A DNA stretch of 37,813 bases from Candidatus Obscuribacter sp. (GCA_021772155.1 JADYXS010000556.1:1-37813); one strand, 5' to 3'. Positions 15,654 through 25,513 are shown, counted from the stretch's first letter. Notes: a model not told the origin generated them from the sequence alone. Program-made: numbers and translations.

Positions 15654-18600
15654 TCAGCGACGGGCACCGGCCTCTTTTTGCAGTACTCGTTGCATGATCA
15701 CATCTGCACCGCGTCTGTACAAATACTTCAGGTTCCCGCTGTGCGGCGCTCCGTATACTTTGGCGGCTGGGTCATAAATTAGGGTCTGTCCGTCTGAAAA
15801 GGTAACTTCTGTCCACGCATGATCCAGAGAGTTGGCACCCATCTCGCCGCTTGCACCGCGAACCAGATTGACTTTTAGTCCTACGCGATCGCCGATGTAT
15901 TTCATCAAAAGAGCGCGCTCGATACAAACTCCCTCTCCAGTCGCGACGAGTTCGCCCATCGGGATTTCCTGCCCAGCCAGAGCCGCCCGTCTTTCCATAA
16001 CCCTATCGAGCAGAGACTTTGTGGACAACTCTCCACCGCTGAATAGTTCGTTGACCATGGTGGTCAATGCCGCAGCCCTTTCTCTTTCCGGTAATTCCGA
16101 AAGGTGTTTCTTGGCCATCTTAGTTAATTCAAAAAGTAGCAGGTCCGTGTTGGCATCGAGTTTCACGATGTATCGCTGTGGTTTGCTAACAATATGTCCC
16201 TCAGCATCAAACGTCTGATATTTTCCACCATCCACAAATCCATCGGCCATCGGGCGGTTTAACTGCTGGAGGTCCGTGAATTGCATTGATTGTCTTGCAT
16301 GGTCGGGCAGTTCGGAAACTTTAAGCTCGAAGTGATCACCAACCTGTTCAATGGGCAGATTCTGCTCTTTGCACGCCTGTATGAAGGCTGCAGTCCCTTC
16401 CTGACTGGTCGGTTTAAACACTAATGTTTTGCTGTTTTGGTCAAATTCAGTTTGCATGCGGCAAGCCTTTGCCATTCCGTAAGCCATCGCAAATCCGCCC
16501 GTGAGGTGGAAAAACATGGCTGTTGCTTGTGGTGCTTTCCCATCGAAGGCATATCGATTGAAATCGCGCGCCAGCAGTTCAGTTCCACGTCCGCCGACTT
16601 CGAAGGCGCCCATCACAGCAAGGTCTTTGCTCATTGCAAGAAATGAAGCTTCATGCTGTCCAACTGCTTCAACCCCAGCCAGTGCGTTTGCCATGCTCAT
16701 GGTGCCATAAAGAATGGCTGTATTCAAAGCCCATTCCTGTGCGTATGGCATGACGATGTCTGTGTAGAATGACTCCAGTCTTTCGCCGGTGCTGCGATTT
16801 GGAAACTGTCTGGCAAATTCAGCCAGCGGTGGGTTGTCCAATCGTCTGCCTACGCCTGTGTATCCGAATCTTTCGTTGATTGTATGTGTGGTCAGTCTTA
16901 CTGTTTCGCGAGCTGCCATTGACCCAGCTGTTCCGAGTGCGGCTACAGCCAGAGGAGTTGCGGCTCCGCAGCTAGCTAGAGTAACTGCTACTGCTGCAAA
17001 CGCAATCAAACCAGCGATCATTTCCGGACCATGCTCAAGCAGCCACTTACTTACACTTTCAGTTCCATAGCCTGCTCCTCGAACATAATTTAGAACCTGA
17101 CGAATCTGCCTCCCTTCTGCTGTTTCCGGAGATAGAAAAGCTAGGACTTTCTTGAGACTTTCTACCTTGTCGTGGATTACCTTATTGGCAGCAAGGTCGT
17201 CGATCTCCCCATTGCGATGATCACCATCTACCAGTGCCTCCATCTTATCGATCGCGCGCTTCAAATCTTGAGGCGAGACTCCGGGATCGTCCAGCAGTTT
17301 CTTAAGCGAGTCAGCCTGGGCTCTTGCCTGTTTGAGCAGATCTTCTGAAAAATTGCCGCTTTCATTACCTGCCCGGACGATGGTGCTAAGCTCGCTCAAA
17401 ATTGGTTGTACCTTTGATGCCATGTTGACCGCAGCCATGATTTCCGGGGCAGAATTTATCGACATGAGCGCGCGATTTCTGAGCGGTTCAATGACGGCCG
17501 AACCTTTGCACTTATATTCAGGCAGTTTTTGCAAAAGGCTCACACCTTGATCCAGGCTTTGCGGTGTTCCCAGCTCAAGCATGGGGCTGATAGGCATCCA
17601 ATTTTTTCTTTGGGTTAAAGCCTCATCTACGCTGAGAACCAGGTGGTTGTCTTTCTTGTATGCGAAGCGAATGCCATGCTCGGACCAGATATTCAGGAGC
17701 ATCTCACTTGCGCGATCATTCTGGCTGCCATCTCTGAAAGAGGTATATTCGGCCATATCACGTGCAAGATCGAGTTTCTCTTGTTGCTCTTGGAGTTTTG
17801 CATACGTCTGCATTGTGCTCAACAACGTTCTTTGCCGTTCGGACTCTGCTTCCACATATGCGGACTGCACAGCTTCCGCTTTGTCATTAGGGTGCCAAGT
17901 CGGACCTCTATGTACAGGCACTTGAATCGGCTGTTGCGTCGTCGGGTAACTCCCGGATTGCTCAGCGAAGTATTTCATCCAGGTTAAAGTGGAGGGCACC
18001 GCTTGCGCTGAGTCCTTAACCAGGGACTCCTGTGCCAATCGAATTATTTCTAACTGCTCGTCAATCTTCTTTTTTGTGTCTATTGATTGAGCTGCGATAT
18101 CGTCGACTTTGTCGGCAAGTTTTTCGACCAATTGCTCTGAGAGCGCATCAAGGTCTTTTTGAATGGATCCGTTTTTGTCTGTGAAAATTGCAGCATAGTA
18201 GTCGGCATTTGGCGATGGATCCCCAGCTAACCAGCTTGCCAGGTCTTCCTTCGATCTGGTGGCGGAATCTGACTTTCCTTGAGCAGCGCTGGTACCAGCA
18301 GGCAAAATTTTCCGCTCTTCGAATTCTTTAACCAGATCATCAGGGAGCATTGAAAGCAGGCTGTGAATCCTGTCAATGGCTCTCAGTGTGCGGTCTGGTG
18401 CATCCAGTTTGGCGACTCGGGCGTCAAGTTTGGCTGTTTTGTCTTCATCCAAATTCCAGCTTTTTGTCAGTTCTGTTGCACTGACTGGTTTCTCTGAAAC
18501 CGGTCTGGGGTCTGGAATGATTGGACCGGAGTTTATGAAAGACTGCTGTTGCTTATGGTACGTTGCTTCCATCTCAGTACGTTCAGTGAAGACAAGGTCT

Positions 18601-19199
18601 TCTGCTGCTCTTGTCCGCAACTTCAACTGGATAGACATTGGAAGCTGTTCGTAGGCCTGGGAAATTGATGGATCGTCGGCAAGCAAGCCTTCGGCCCATG
18701 TCTTCTGGCGTTCACTGAGCAGTTTTTGGGATAAATCTAGATATTCGGCGAAATCTGGCTTTAATCTGTCTACCGTGAGTTGAAATGGATGGACTGAGGG
18801 ACCTAAAAAGTCGCCTTTGCGCCTGGAAGATAGGCCCGGAAAAGAAAGATATTGGTCTTGAATGCCATCGATTCCCAAACCGGGTGACGCGATTTTGAAA
18901 GGAGGCTCTGCTTTCAAGTAGCCTAAGTCGAAACTAGTTCGCGCTGGCGTTGAGTCCCGGGTTTTGTCTCGGAGAGAAAGCCATCCGTCCTGAACCTTGA
19001 TGTCTTGCGCTGGTCCGAATTGAACTGGTCTGACTGTTTCTCCGCCCATCCCTACAATTGTGAATCGGGGAAGATTTGAATCTGCAGGGCTCTGATAAGT
19101 GCCGGTCTGTGGAATTGGTCTTTCAACAGAAAGATCAATAAGAATAGGTTGCCTATCGTTGCCGGTTTCATCATTACTTCCCCGTACTGTGTTGTCCAT
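15654..19199 (-). CDS. Very large protein with a transglutaminase-like/EDR1-type cysteine peptidase C-terminus
   Basis: 1181 residues from ATG 19199; GAGGG lies 7 nt upstream, better placed than for the TTG two codons earlier. Residues 1-750 are charged and helical with coiled-coil stretches (for example KVDDIAAQSIDTKKKIDEQL) and no known domain. A hydrophobic hairpin-like region around 745-785 (MIAGLIAFAAVAVTLASCGA) may cross a membrane. The C-terminal domain has GEGVCIERALLMKYIGDRVG (C1092), LDHAWTEVTF (H1127) and LIYDPAA (D1143), the Cys-His-Asp triad of transglutaminase-like folds; the sequence around it resembles the EDR1/CTR1-type peptidase domain. Partner in a tail-to-tail pair with the papain-like gene. 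No signal peptide; function unknown. Confidence 0.65.
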   Translation of the reverse strand: MDNTVRGSNDETGNDRQPILIDLSVERPIPQTGTYQSPADSNLPRFTIVGMGGETVRPVQFGPAQDIKVQDGWLSLRDKTRDSTPARTSFDLGYLKAEPPFKIASPGLGIDGIQDQYLSFPGLSSRRKGDFLGPSVHPFQLTVDRLKPDFAEYLDLSQKLLSERQKTWAEGLLADDPSISQAYEQLPMSIQLKLRTRAAEDLVFTERTEMEATYHKQQQSFINSGPIIPDPRPVSEKPVSATELTKSWNLDEDKTAKLDARVAKLDAPDRTLRAIDRIHSLLSMLPDDLVKEFEERKILPAGTSAAQGKSDSATRSKEDLASWLAGDPSPNADYYAAIFTDKNGSIQKDLDALSEQLVEKLADKVDDIAAQSIDTKKKIDEQLEIIRLAQESLVKDSAQAVPSTLTWMKYFAEQSGSYPTTQQPIQVPVHRGPTWHPNDKAEAVQSAYVEAESERQRTLLSTMQTYAKLQEQQEKLDLARDMAEYTSFRDGSQNDRASEMLLNIWSEHGIRFAYKKDNHLVLSVDEALTQRKNWMPISPMLELGTPQSLDQGVSLLQKLPEYKCKGSAVIEPLRNRALMSINSAPEIMAAVNMASKVQPILSELSTIVRAGNESGNFSEDLLKQARAQADSLKKLLDDPGVSPQDLKRAIDKMEALVDGDHRNGEIDDLAANKVIHDKVESLKKVLAFLSPETAEGRQIRQVLNYVRGAGYGTESVSKWLLEHGPEMIAGLIAFAAVAVTLASCGAATPLAVAALGTAGSMAARETVRLTTHTINERFGYTGVGRRLDNPPLAEFARQFPNRSTGERLESFYTDIVMPYAQEWALNTAILYGTMSMANALAGVEAVGQHEASFLAMSKDLAVMGAFEVGGRGTELLARDFNRYAFDGKAPQATAMFFHLTGGFAMAYGMAKACRMQTEFDQNSKTLVFKPTSQEGTAAFIQACKEQNLPIEQVGDHFELKVSELPDHARQSMQFTDLQQLNRPMADGFVDGGKYQTFDAEGHIVSKPQRYIVKLDANTDLLLFELTKMAKKHLSELPERERAAALTTMVNELFSGGELSTKSLLDRVMERRAALAGQEIPMGELVATGEGVCIERALLMKYIGDRVGLKVNLVRGASGEMGANSLDHAWTEVTFSDGQTLIYDPAAKVYGAPHSGNLKYLYRRGADVIMQRVLQKEAGARR

Positions 19200-19356
19200 T
19201 GCCAATCCCTCACCTTGCCCTGATGCCTACAGTAGATTGCCGGCATTAGTAATTTGTGGAAGGACACGCGACCCACCGGGCAGCGCTAAGCAAGCCGAAA
19301 GAAATGCGTAGTTCCCCCCTTGTGCCGGAGACCCGGTTTGCGTACTTTAGTGGGTT

Positions 19357-20958
19357 ATGCCGCCTACACGCTCACAATTAAAGAAACACGCGGCCCTTGA
19401 CGGTTCGCATTTGAGCGACCGGGCAAGTACCACTGTTGAGAAACAAAAGCGAGTACTTAGCTTTAACTCGGTCTGCAAACAATTCGGCCCTGTTATAGCT
19501 AACGACAATGTAAGTTTCGAAATCGAAAGTGGCAGTATCCATGCCATCGTCGGCGAAAATGGCGCTGGCAAATCCACTCTTAGCAAAATTCTGAGCGGTT
19601 ACTATCGACCCGATAAGGGAGCCATTTACTTAAATGGGACAGAAGTAGTCCTTAACTCTCCAACTCAAGCCAGACAACTCGGCATTGGCATGGTGCATCA
19701 GCAACTGGCGCTGGTACCTTCGCTTACTGGCTTTGAAAATGTATTATTGGGCGATCCAGGGCTGCCGTTTGCCTTCCACAAGAAGGAAATAGAGAAGAAG
19801 GTGATGCTCAGGGCCCGCGAGTTAGGATTCGACTTCGATTTGTCGTCTCCTGTTTCGAATCTGGGGATTGCGGAACGTCAAAAACTCGAAATATTCAAAT
19901 TGCTATGGCGCGACACGCAGATTCTCATCCTTGATGAGCCAACGTCGCAATTAACTCCGTTTGAAGCTGAGGAAGTTTTGACCATTGCGGAAAATTTAGC
20001 CGCCGCCGGTCGTATTGTAATTTTGATTACGCACCACATAAATGAAGTAATGAAATTCGCCAAGCGCGTCACGGTCCTTCGCAAAGGAAAGTGTATCAAG
20101 ACGGTTGATACGGCTAAATTCAACAGCGATGATTTGGCAAAGCTTATGGTCGATTCGAATGCCTTCATACCGACGGCAGTCCCGCAAGGATTATCCGGTG
20201 CATCACTGTTCCGTTTGGAAAATGTTTGTACCAAGGCAACTGCTAAACACAAAGCGCTCTCAAATATCAACCTGGAAGTCTGTGCAGGTGAGGTCGTTGG
20301 TGTTGCCGGAATAAGCGGGAGCGGGCAAGCAGAGTTAGGAATGCTTATAGCGGGATTGCTTGAATTGTCTTCGGGCATCATTTTCGGTGCCGCTAATGAA
20401 AGGTCGCGTTCGCTCAAAGATCTAGCCTGCTACGTCCCAGGCGAACAGAAGCTTGCATATGCGCCAGGTCTCTCGGTAGCTGCTAATAGTTTCATTAGGA
20501 GCGTCAACAGACCAGGAGCACACACGCTTGGCTTTGTTAAGTCGTCTTTGATGCGTCAGCAGGCACAACAAATTATCGAATCGTTTGTGATCACTCCATC
20601 TTTATGTGACGTTGCCGCCAATGCTCTATCTGGTGGCAACTTACAAAGATTGATCATCGGCAGGGAGCTGTCTACCTCGGCTAAAATAGTAGTGGCCGAC
20701 AACCCATGCGCTGGGCTGGATGCCGCGATGTCCATGCGAATTAGGCATGAATTGCGCCAGGCCGCAAGTGCCGGGCGCGGAGTCGTCCTCATTTCTCCGG
20801 ACTTGGAGGAGTTGATTGCGACATGCGATCGCATCGTAGTAATGTTCAACGGCTCCATAAATGGAGTACAGCAGGCAGACCAATTCAACTATCAATCGTT
20901 GGCTATGTTCATGGGCGGTAAGCCGGAGCTTTCGTTAATTAACGGAAGTAAGGCATGA
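19357..20958 (+). CDS. BMP-type ABC transporter, double ATP-binding protein
   Basis: 533 residues with two nucleotide-binding domains in tandem, as in nucleoside and sugar importers (NupA/RbsA-like). Domain 1: Walker A GENGAGKST at 66-74, signature region LGIAERQKLEI, Walker B LILDEPTS near 190-197, H-loop ITHHINE. Domain 2 is partly degenerate, as is usual: GISGSGQAELG replaces Walker A, but LSGGNLQR and VVADNPCAGLD are clear. It energises uptake through the two permeases downstream; its stop overlaps the next start by 4 nt (ATGA), implying translational coupling. The ATG at 19357 has a poor ribosome-binding site, and the first 30 residues are unlike the family, so the true start may be further in. 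Confidence 0.93.
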   Translation: MPPTRSQLKKHAALDGSHLSDRASTTVEKQKRVLSFNSVCKQFGPVIANDNVSFEIESGSIHAIVGENGAGKSTLSKILSGYYRPDKGAIYLNGTEVVLNSPTQARQLGIGMVHQQLALVPSLTGFENVLLGDPGLPFAFHKKEIEKKVMLRARELGFDFDLSSPVSNLGIAERQKLEIFKLLWRDTQILILDEPTSQLTPFEAEEVLTIAENLAAAGRIVILITHHINEVMKFAKRVTVLRKGKCIKTVDTAKFNSDDLAKLMVDSNAFIPTAVPQGLSGASLFRLENVCTKATAKHKALSNINLEVCAGEVVGVAGISGSGQAELGMLIAGLLELSSGIIFGAANERSRSLKDLACYVPGEQKLAYAPGLSVAANSFIRSVNRPGAHTLGFVKSSLMRQQAQQIIESFVITPSLCDVAANALSGGNLQRLIIGRELSTSAKIVVADNPCAGLDAAMSMRIRHELRQAASAGRGVVLISPDLEELIATCDRIVVMFNGSINGVQQADQFNYQSLAMFMGGKPELSLINGSKA

Positions 20959-22091
20959 TTGGAATCCGAATATCCAAGGCGACCATAGTTGCCTGCTTAG
21001 GTTCCCTAGGCTCAATTCTATGCGGACTGTTGGTGGTTGGGCTATTTCTCTTGCTTGCTGGCCGCAATCCAATAAATATCTATTCCGGCATTTTTGCAAG
21101 TGCATTTGGCGACAATTTTGCTATTTCTGAGACGTTAGTTGCTGCAACACCTGTCATGTTTTGCGCTCTGGCTGTTGCTGTAGCCGGTCGCGTTGGGTTG
21201 ATGAATATAGGCGTAGAAGGACAATTGCTTGCAGGAGCCATTGGAAGCACTTTTGTGGCATTGGCGATGCCTGAAACAACGCCTGCCTGGCTAATGTTGT
21301 CCCTGATGTGCATTAGCGGGTGTCTTTGTGGCGCCCTTTGGAGCGCCATTCCTGCCGTTCTTAAGGTTGGATTGAACGTCAATGAAACCATTGTCAGCCT
21401 GTTGCTCAATTACGTAGCAGTGCTCGTTCTGGAATTTCTAATTCATGGACCGTGGCAGGATCCCACCAATGTTAGCTGGCCGCAGACACAGGCATTTCCA
21501 GCATGTGCTGAATTGCTGCATATGCCTGAAAGTCGACTGCACCTGGGCTTTTTTATTGCCGTCGTTATCGGCATTGCACTTGCGATCTTACTAGCAAAAA
21601 CAGCTATCGGTTTCAGAGCCAATGTCATCGGAGCCAATCCGGAAGCGGCCAAATATGCACATTACAAGGTCAACCGCTATCTCATTGCCGCCATGTTGGT
21701 GTCTGGCGCAGTGGCGGCGCTTGCTGGTTTCAGCCAGGTCTCTGCCATCGAAGGGCGGCTACGGTCCGGTATCTCACCAGGTTACGGTTACACCGGTTTC
21801 CTCGTCTGTTGGCTAGCCCGTCAAAATCCGATCGCAATCATTTTTACCTCGGTGTTACTAGGCGGCTTTCTGTCCGGTGCGGATAATTTGCAGCTTACCG
21901 AGAAACTTCCATTTGCCACCGTCAATATCTTGGAAGGAGCGATATTTCTGTTTCTGCTAGGTTCGGAGAGTTCGTTAAAGCGCCTCGCTGAGAAAATGCA
22001 GTTGCGATTACCGAGCAAAAATGTTACTTCTCCTCCAGAGCCGACACCTACTCAGCCAGTTAACCTTGAAACGTCGGAGGCTGGTGCATGA
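20955..22091 (+). CDS. ABC transporter permease (nucleoside/BMP type), first subunit
   Basis: 378 residues with about eight to ten membrane segments, beginning with a helix at about 10-32. The segment FALAVAVAGRVGLMNIGVEG... (CALAVAVAGRVGLMNIGVEG here) and GANPEAAKYAHYKVNRYLIAAMLVSGA are hallmarks of the BPD_transp_2 permeases that partner BMP-type binding proteins (NupB/YufP-like). Start and stop overlap both neighbours by 4 nt. The C-terminal 30 residues are a Pro/Thr-rich cytoplasmic tail. Confidence 0.93.
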   Translation: MIGIRISKATIVACLGSLGSILCGLLVVGLFLLLAGRNPINIYSGIFASAFGDNFAISETLVAATPVMFCALAVAVAGRVGLMNIGVEGQLLAGAIGSTFVALAMPETTPAWLMLSLMCISGCLCGALWSAIPAVLKVGLNVNETIVSLLLNYVAVLVLEFLIHGPWQDPTNVSWPQTQAFPACAELLHMPESRLHLGFFIAVVIGIALAILLAKTAIGFRANVIGANPEAAKYAHYKVNRYLIAAMLVSGAVAALAGFSQVSAIEGRLRSGISPGYGYTGFLVCWLARQNPIAIIFTSVLLGGFLSGADNLQLTEKLPFATVNILEGAIFLFLLGSESSLKRLAEKMQLRLPSKNVTSPPEPTPTQPVNLETSEAGA

Positions 22092-23020
22092 CTGATTCTG
22101 TGCCGTTCTTCGTAGCTGTTGCTTCCGGAATGATTCGTTGTGCTACGCCGGTGTTACTGGCTTCGGTCGGCGAATGTCTAACTCAACGCTCTGGTGTAAT
22201 GAATCTCGGACTTGAAGGAATAATGCTTGCTGGCGCACTGGTTGCCGTAGTTGTTTCTTACTTCACTCAGAACGTTCTGTTGGCTATTTTAGCTGCGCTC
22301 TTAGTTGGATTAGTGATTGGATTTGTCCATGGTGTTATCTGTATAAGGTTGCAGGCCAATCAGGTCGCTGCCGGTATTGCAATGACAATTTTGCTCGGTG
22401 GTATCACAGCGTTTTTCGGAGTGAACTTCGTAGGTAAATCCATCGCAACAATTTCTGCGGTGAAAATTCCGGTGCTTGGTGACATTCCAATTGTGGGAAC
22501 CATTTTCTTTAATCAAGATCCTCTTGTGTATCTGTGTTACTTCATCGTTCCAGTAGTCTATTGGTTGATCAATCGCACCAGCTTTGGGCTTTCCCTTCGA
22601 GCCGTGGGTGAAGATCCTCGCGCCGCTGCGGCCGCCGGTATTGATGTTCAGCGTGTGAGATACCTTTGTACAATGTTAGGAGCGTCGCTTGCTGCACTTG
22701 GTGGTGCATATCTTGCTCTGGTGTACGCGCAAGGTTGGGTTGAGAATATTACTGCCGGACGAGGTTGGATAGCAGTTGGTTTGGTGATGTTCGCAGCTTG
22801 GAATCCTTGGAAGGCGCTAATTGGTGCATACTTATTCGGACTTGCGATTTCGCTTCAGTTACGATTGCAGGCCGCTGGCTCTGACGTATCTCCGTATTTG
22901 CTAGGAATGCTTCCGTATTTTCTGGTAATCACAGCCATGGCGCTGTCTTCAATAATGGCACGCAGAAAGTCGCAAAGTCACCCGGCAGCACTTGGGATTC
23001 CATATGCAGAACAAACCTAG
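22088..23020 (+). CDS. ABC transporter permease (nucleoside/BMP type), second subunit
   Basis: 310 residues, about eight to nine membrane segments. LTQRSGVMNLGLEGIMLAGA and FGLSLRAVGEDPRAAAAAGIDVQRVRY are diagnostic for the NupC/YufQ-like permease subunit of nucleoside-type importers. It starts inside the stop of the preceding permease (ATGA) and its last codons overlap the start of the binding-protein gene, so all four transporter genes form one operon. Confidence 0.94.
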   Translation: MTDSVPFFVAVASGMIRCATPVLLASVGECLTQRSGVMNLGLEGIMLAGALVAVVVSYFTQNVLLAILAALLVGLVIGFVHGVICIRLQANQVAAGIAMTILLGGITAFFGVNFVGKSIATISAVKIPVLGDIPIVGTIFFNQDPLVYLCYFIVPVVYWLINRTSFGLSLRAVGEDPRAAAAAGIDVQRVRYLCTMLGASLAALGGAYLALVYAQGWVENITAGRGWIAVGLVMFAAWNPWKALIGAYLFGLAISLQLRLQAAGSDVSPYLLGMLPYFLVITAMALSSIMARRKSQSHPAALGIPYAEQT

Positions 23021-24125
23021 AATTATGGCAGCTCGCTTTTTTCTGCGTGCGCTGTTGGTCGCGATCTATTGGGTCGCTTTTTGTAGCGCCGTACATGCTG
23101 CTGATAATAAACCTTTGAAGGTCGGTTTCATTTATACGGGTTCTGCGACTGATTGGGGATGGAACAACGCGCATGATCTAGGACGACAATACTTAGAATC
23201 GACTAAGCGTGGATCTGTGATTACAACGAGAGCTGAGAATATTCCTGAAAATTCTGATTGCGAACGAGTGATGGAGAAGATGGTTGCGCAAGGTAATAAG
23301 GTTATCTTCGCAACGTCGTACGGATTTCTTGAACCGGCACTTCGTGTGGCGAAGAGGCACCCGGATGTGCGCTTTATGCACTGCGGTCGTCTTGTGCCCG
23401 CAGGGTCGAAGAATGTGGGCAGTTATTTCTGCTCTGACTATTACGAGTATCTCTACGCCGCTGGAATAACAGCTGCAAAAATGACAAAGTCGAACAAGAT
23501 TGGATATGTCGGTGGGCATCCCATTCCAGCATTGGTGTGGTGCATCAACGCGTTCACTTTGGGAGCCCGATCGGTTAATCCAAAAGCAACCGTGCATGTT
23601 GTCTGGACAAACAGCTGGGAAGACCCAGCTCTGGAAGCCGAAGCAGCAAGAGGCCTTATCGAGCGTGGTTGTGATGTCTTGTTGTCGACTCTCAATACAA
23701 GCCTGACAGTATGCAAGGTTGCAGAGAAGGCAAAGGTGTATTCCATAGGCACTAATTTCGACTTGCATACGCTTGTGCCCAGCGGCTGGCTAACTGGTCA
23801 AAGTTGGAATTGGGGTCCGCTTTATGTCAAGGTCGTTGAATCCATTCAGAACAATACTTGGAAGCCCGATAATTTGCGCTACGGATTGGCGGATGGCTAT
23901 GTTGTGTTAGCGCCATTTGGGAAGGCCGTACCGAAGGCGGTGCAAGCTCAAGCATTAGATGCAATTGAAAAACTGAAGCAACATAAACGAGCAGTTTTTG
24001 CTCCGCCTTTAAAAGACCGAGATGGAGCGGTTCGATTGGTCAAAGGTGAACCCATTGATACCGCTTGGTTGGAGAAAATGAATTGGTTTGTTCCGGGAGT
24101 GGAAGGCAATTTGCCGAAGAAGTAA
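23004..24125 (+). CDS. BMP-family (Med/PnrA-like) substrate-binding protein
   Basis: 373 residues from ATG 23004 (GGGA 6 nt upstream; TTG 22992 and ATG 23025 are alternatives). The signal peptide MAARFFLRALLVAIYWVAFC is followed by AVHA; there is no clear lipobox. The mature protein begins KPLKVGFIYTGSATDWGWNN-AHDLGR, the BMP/PnrA opening that contacts the ligand, and carries IFATSYGFLEPALRVAKRHP and YAAGITAAKMTKSNKIGYVG, all family motifs. Known relatives bind purine nucleosides or similar small ligands; the substrate is not certain. Encoded just after the permeases. A frameshifted paralog follows. Confidence 0.9.
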   Translation: MQNKPRIMAARFFLRALLVAIYWVAFCSAVHAADNKPLKVGFIYTGSATDWGWNNAHDLGRQYLESTKRGSVITTRAENIPENSDCERVMEKMVAQGNKVIFATSYGFLEPALRVAKRHPDVRFMHCGRLVPAGSKNVGSYFCSDYYEYLYAAGITAAKMTKSNKIGYVGGHPIPALVWCINAFTLGARSVNPKATVHVVWTNSWEDPALEAEAARGLIERGCDVLLSTLNTSLTVCKVAEKAKVYSIGTNFDLHTLVPSGWLTGQSWNWGPLYVKVVESIQNNTWKPDNLRYGLADGYVVLAPFGKAVPKAVQAQALDAIEKLKQHKRAVFAPPLKDRDGAVRLVKGEPIDTAWLEKMNWFVPGVEGNLPKK

Positions 24126-24206
24126 TGGTGTTGTCCCGGGAGCGCGGGCATCCTGCTCGCTTTTGATCTTGAACCCTCAGGGAGCGAGCGTTACGCCAGC
24201 GCTCCC
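24126..24206. repeat. REP-like GC-rich hairpin between binding-protein genes
   Basis: GGGAGCG (24180-24186) pairs with CGCTCCC (24200-24206), and within it GCG-TTA-CGC forms a small inner stem; a related GGGAGCGCGGGCATCCTGCT precedes it. Similar GC hairpins lie at 25390-25408 and 29373-29456, suggesting a dispersed intergenic repeat family that may also act as a transcript 3'-end. Confidence 0.45.
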
Positions 24207-24248
24207 GTGAAAGGCATCCCTGTTAACGATCACGATGGAGAAATTATT

Positions 24249-25374
24249 GTGCGCATGCGATTCAAAGAATTGACTACGTTTCTTTTGTTATTACCACTAC
24301 TTCTCATCTGGGCGTTCTCGCTTTCAATTGGTATAGCGTCCGGTGAAGCTCAAGATAAGTCGACAACGCCGCTCAAGGTGGGTTTCTTGTGCGTTGGACC
24401 AATTACGGATAAGGGCTTCAACTATGCGCATGATCAAGGACGATTATTTCTCGAAAAACATTCCAATGGTCAGGTGCAAACGACCATCGCTGAAAAAGTT
24501 TCTGAAAGTGCAGAAGCTGAACGAGTTCTAGAAAAAATGATTGCGAAGGGGAACAACCTTATTTTTACAACCTCTTATGGATTTTTGGAACCTGCGCAGC
24601 GGGTGGCTAAGAGACATCCCAAGGTTGTCTTTATGCAGATCAATCGTTTCGATACTGCAGCGAATCTAGGCACCTATTTCTCCCATCAATATCAACCGAT
24701 GTACTTGGCTGGCATTGCCGCCGGGCGAGTGACCAAGAGCAATAAGCTAGGCTTCATCGCTGCCCATCCGGTGCCACCGCTTGTTCAAGCAATCAATGCA
24801 TTCACACTTGGTGCTAAATCTGTGAATCCCAAGGTGAGTACCAACGTCATTTTTATCAACAACTGGTCCGATGCTCCGCTGGAAGCAGAGGCAGTGAAAA
24901 GTCTTAAAGAGAATGGTTGTGACGTAATCGCTCACTCTCAGGATAGCCAAAAATACAATCATGCCCGCTTGTGAATCGCTCGGTCTCTATTCAGTTGGGT
25001 TTTATTCCGATGGTCGTCAACTGGCGCCAAAAGGGTGGCTCACTGGTGCGTCTTTGGACTGGGGGCCGTTCTACACAAAAGTTGCCGACCAAGTCAAGAG
25101 CAATACTTGGAAGCCGGTGGCATACACAGCTGGAATGGAGGGCACAGAAGGCTACATCAAGCTTTCTTCCTTCGGAAAATCTGTGCCGATAGCAGTACAA
25201 AAGGAAGTTACGGCGAAAGAAAAGCTACTTCAAAGCGGAAAGTTTGTGGTTTTTCGTGGACCCATGAAAGATCGTGATGGTAAGGAAAGAATCGCATCTG
25301 GCAAAGATCTAGACATCAAGCAATTGTCGGAGATGAATTGGTTTGTGCCGGGGGTCAAAGGCTCGCTTCATTGA
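24249..25374 (+). pseudogene. Second BMP-family substrate-binding protein, broken by a one-base frameshift
   Basis: Paralog of the preceding protein. Translation from GTG 24249 is supported by GGAG 8 nt upstream; signal peptide RFKELTTFLLLLPLLLIWAF. Frame 1 runs to a TGA at 24972-24974, ending QDSQKYNHARL; frame 2 continues from about 24961 as ACESLGLYSVGFYSDGRQ to 25374. Joining them after NHA restores a protein that aligns with the intact paralog without a gap (TSLTVCKVAEKAKVYSIGT opposite SQKYNHA-ACESLGLYSVGF). Removing one C from the CCC at 24964-24966 repairs the frame. Both halves keep family motifs (TTSYGFLEPAQRVAKRHP; WLTGASLDWG). It is either a recent pseudogene or a sequencing error; no known slippery signal is visible. 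Confidence 0.85.
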
Positions 25375-25513
25375 GCTTGAAGTGGTAGGGGACGGCGTGT
25401 GGCCGTCCTTGCCAATTCCGGGAAGAGCCGCCCTTCCGGCGTGGTTGTAGGGGCGTGTGCCACCGCCGTGCTGTAGTTATCTGACCAGTCCTCGTCTATA
25501 CTCTGAACTCACG
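25375..25513. repeat. Intergenic hairpins after the BMP operon
   Basis: GGACGGC-GTGTG-GCCGTCC (25390-25408) is a perfect 7-bp stem followed by TT, a possible operon terminator. GGAAG-N7-CTTCC follows near 25431. TATACT at 25497-25502 could be the -10 of the next gene, 11 nt before its ATG. Confidence 0.5.

Noticed and set aside
24960-24976. Programmed +1 frameshift in the second BMP gene
   Set aside because: No known slippery or stimulatory signal is visible; an inserted C explains the break more simply.
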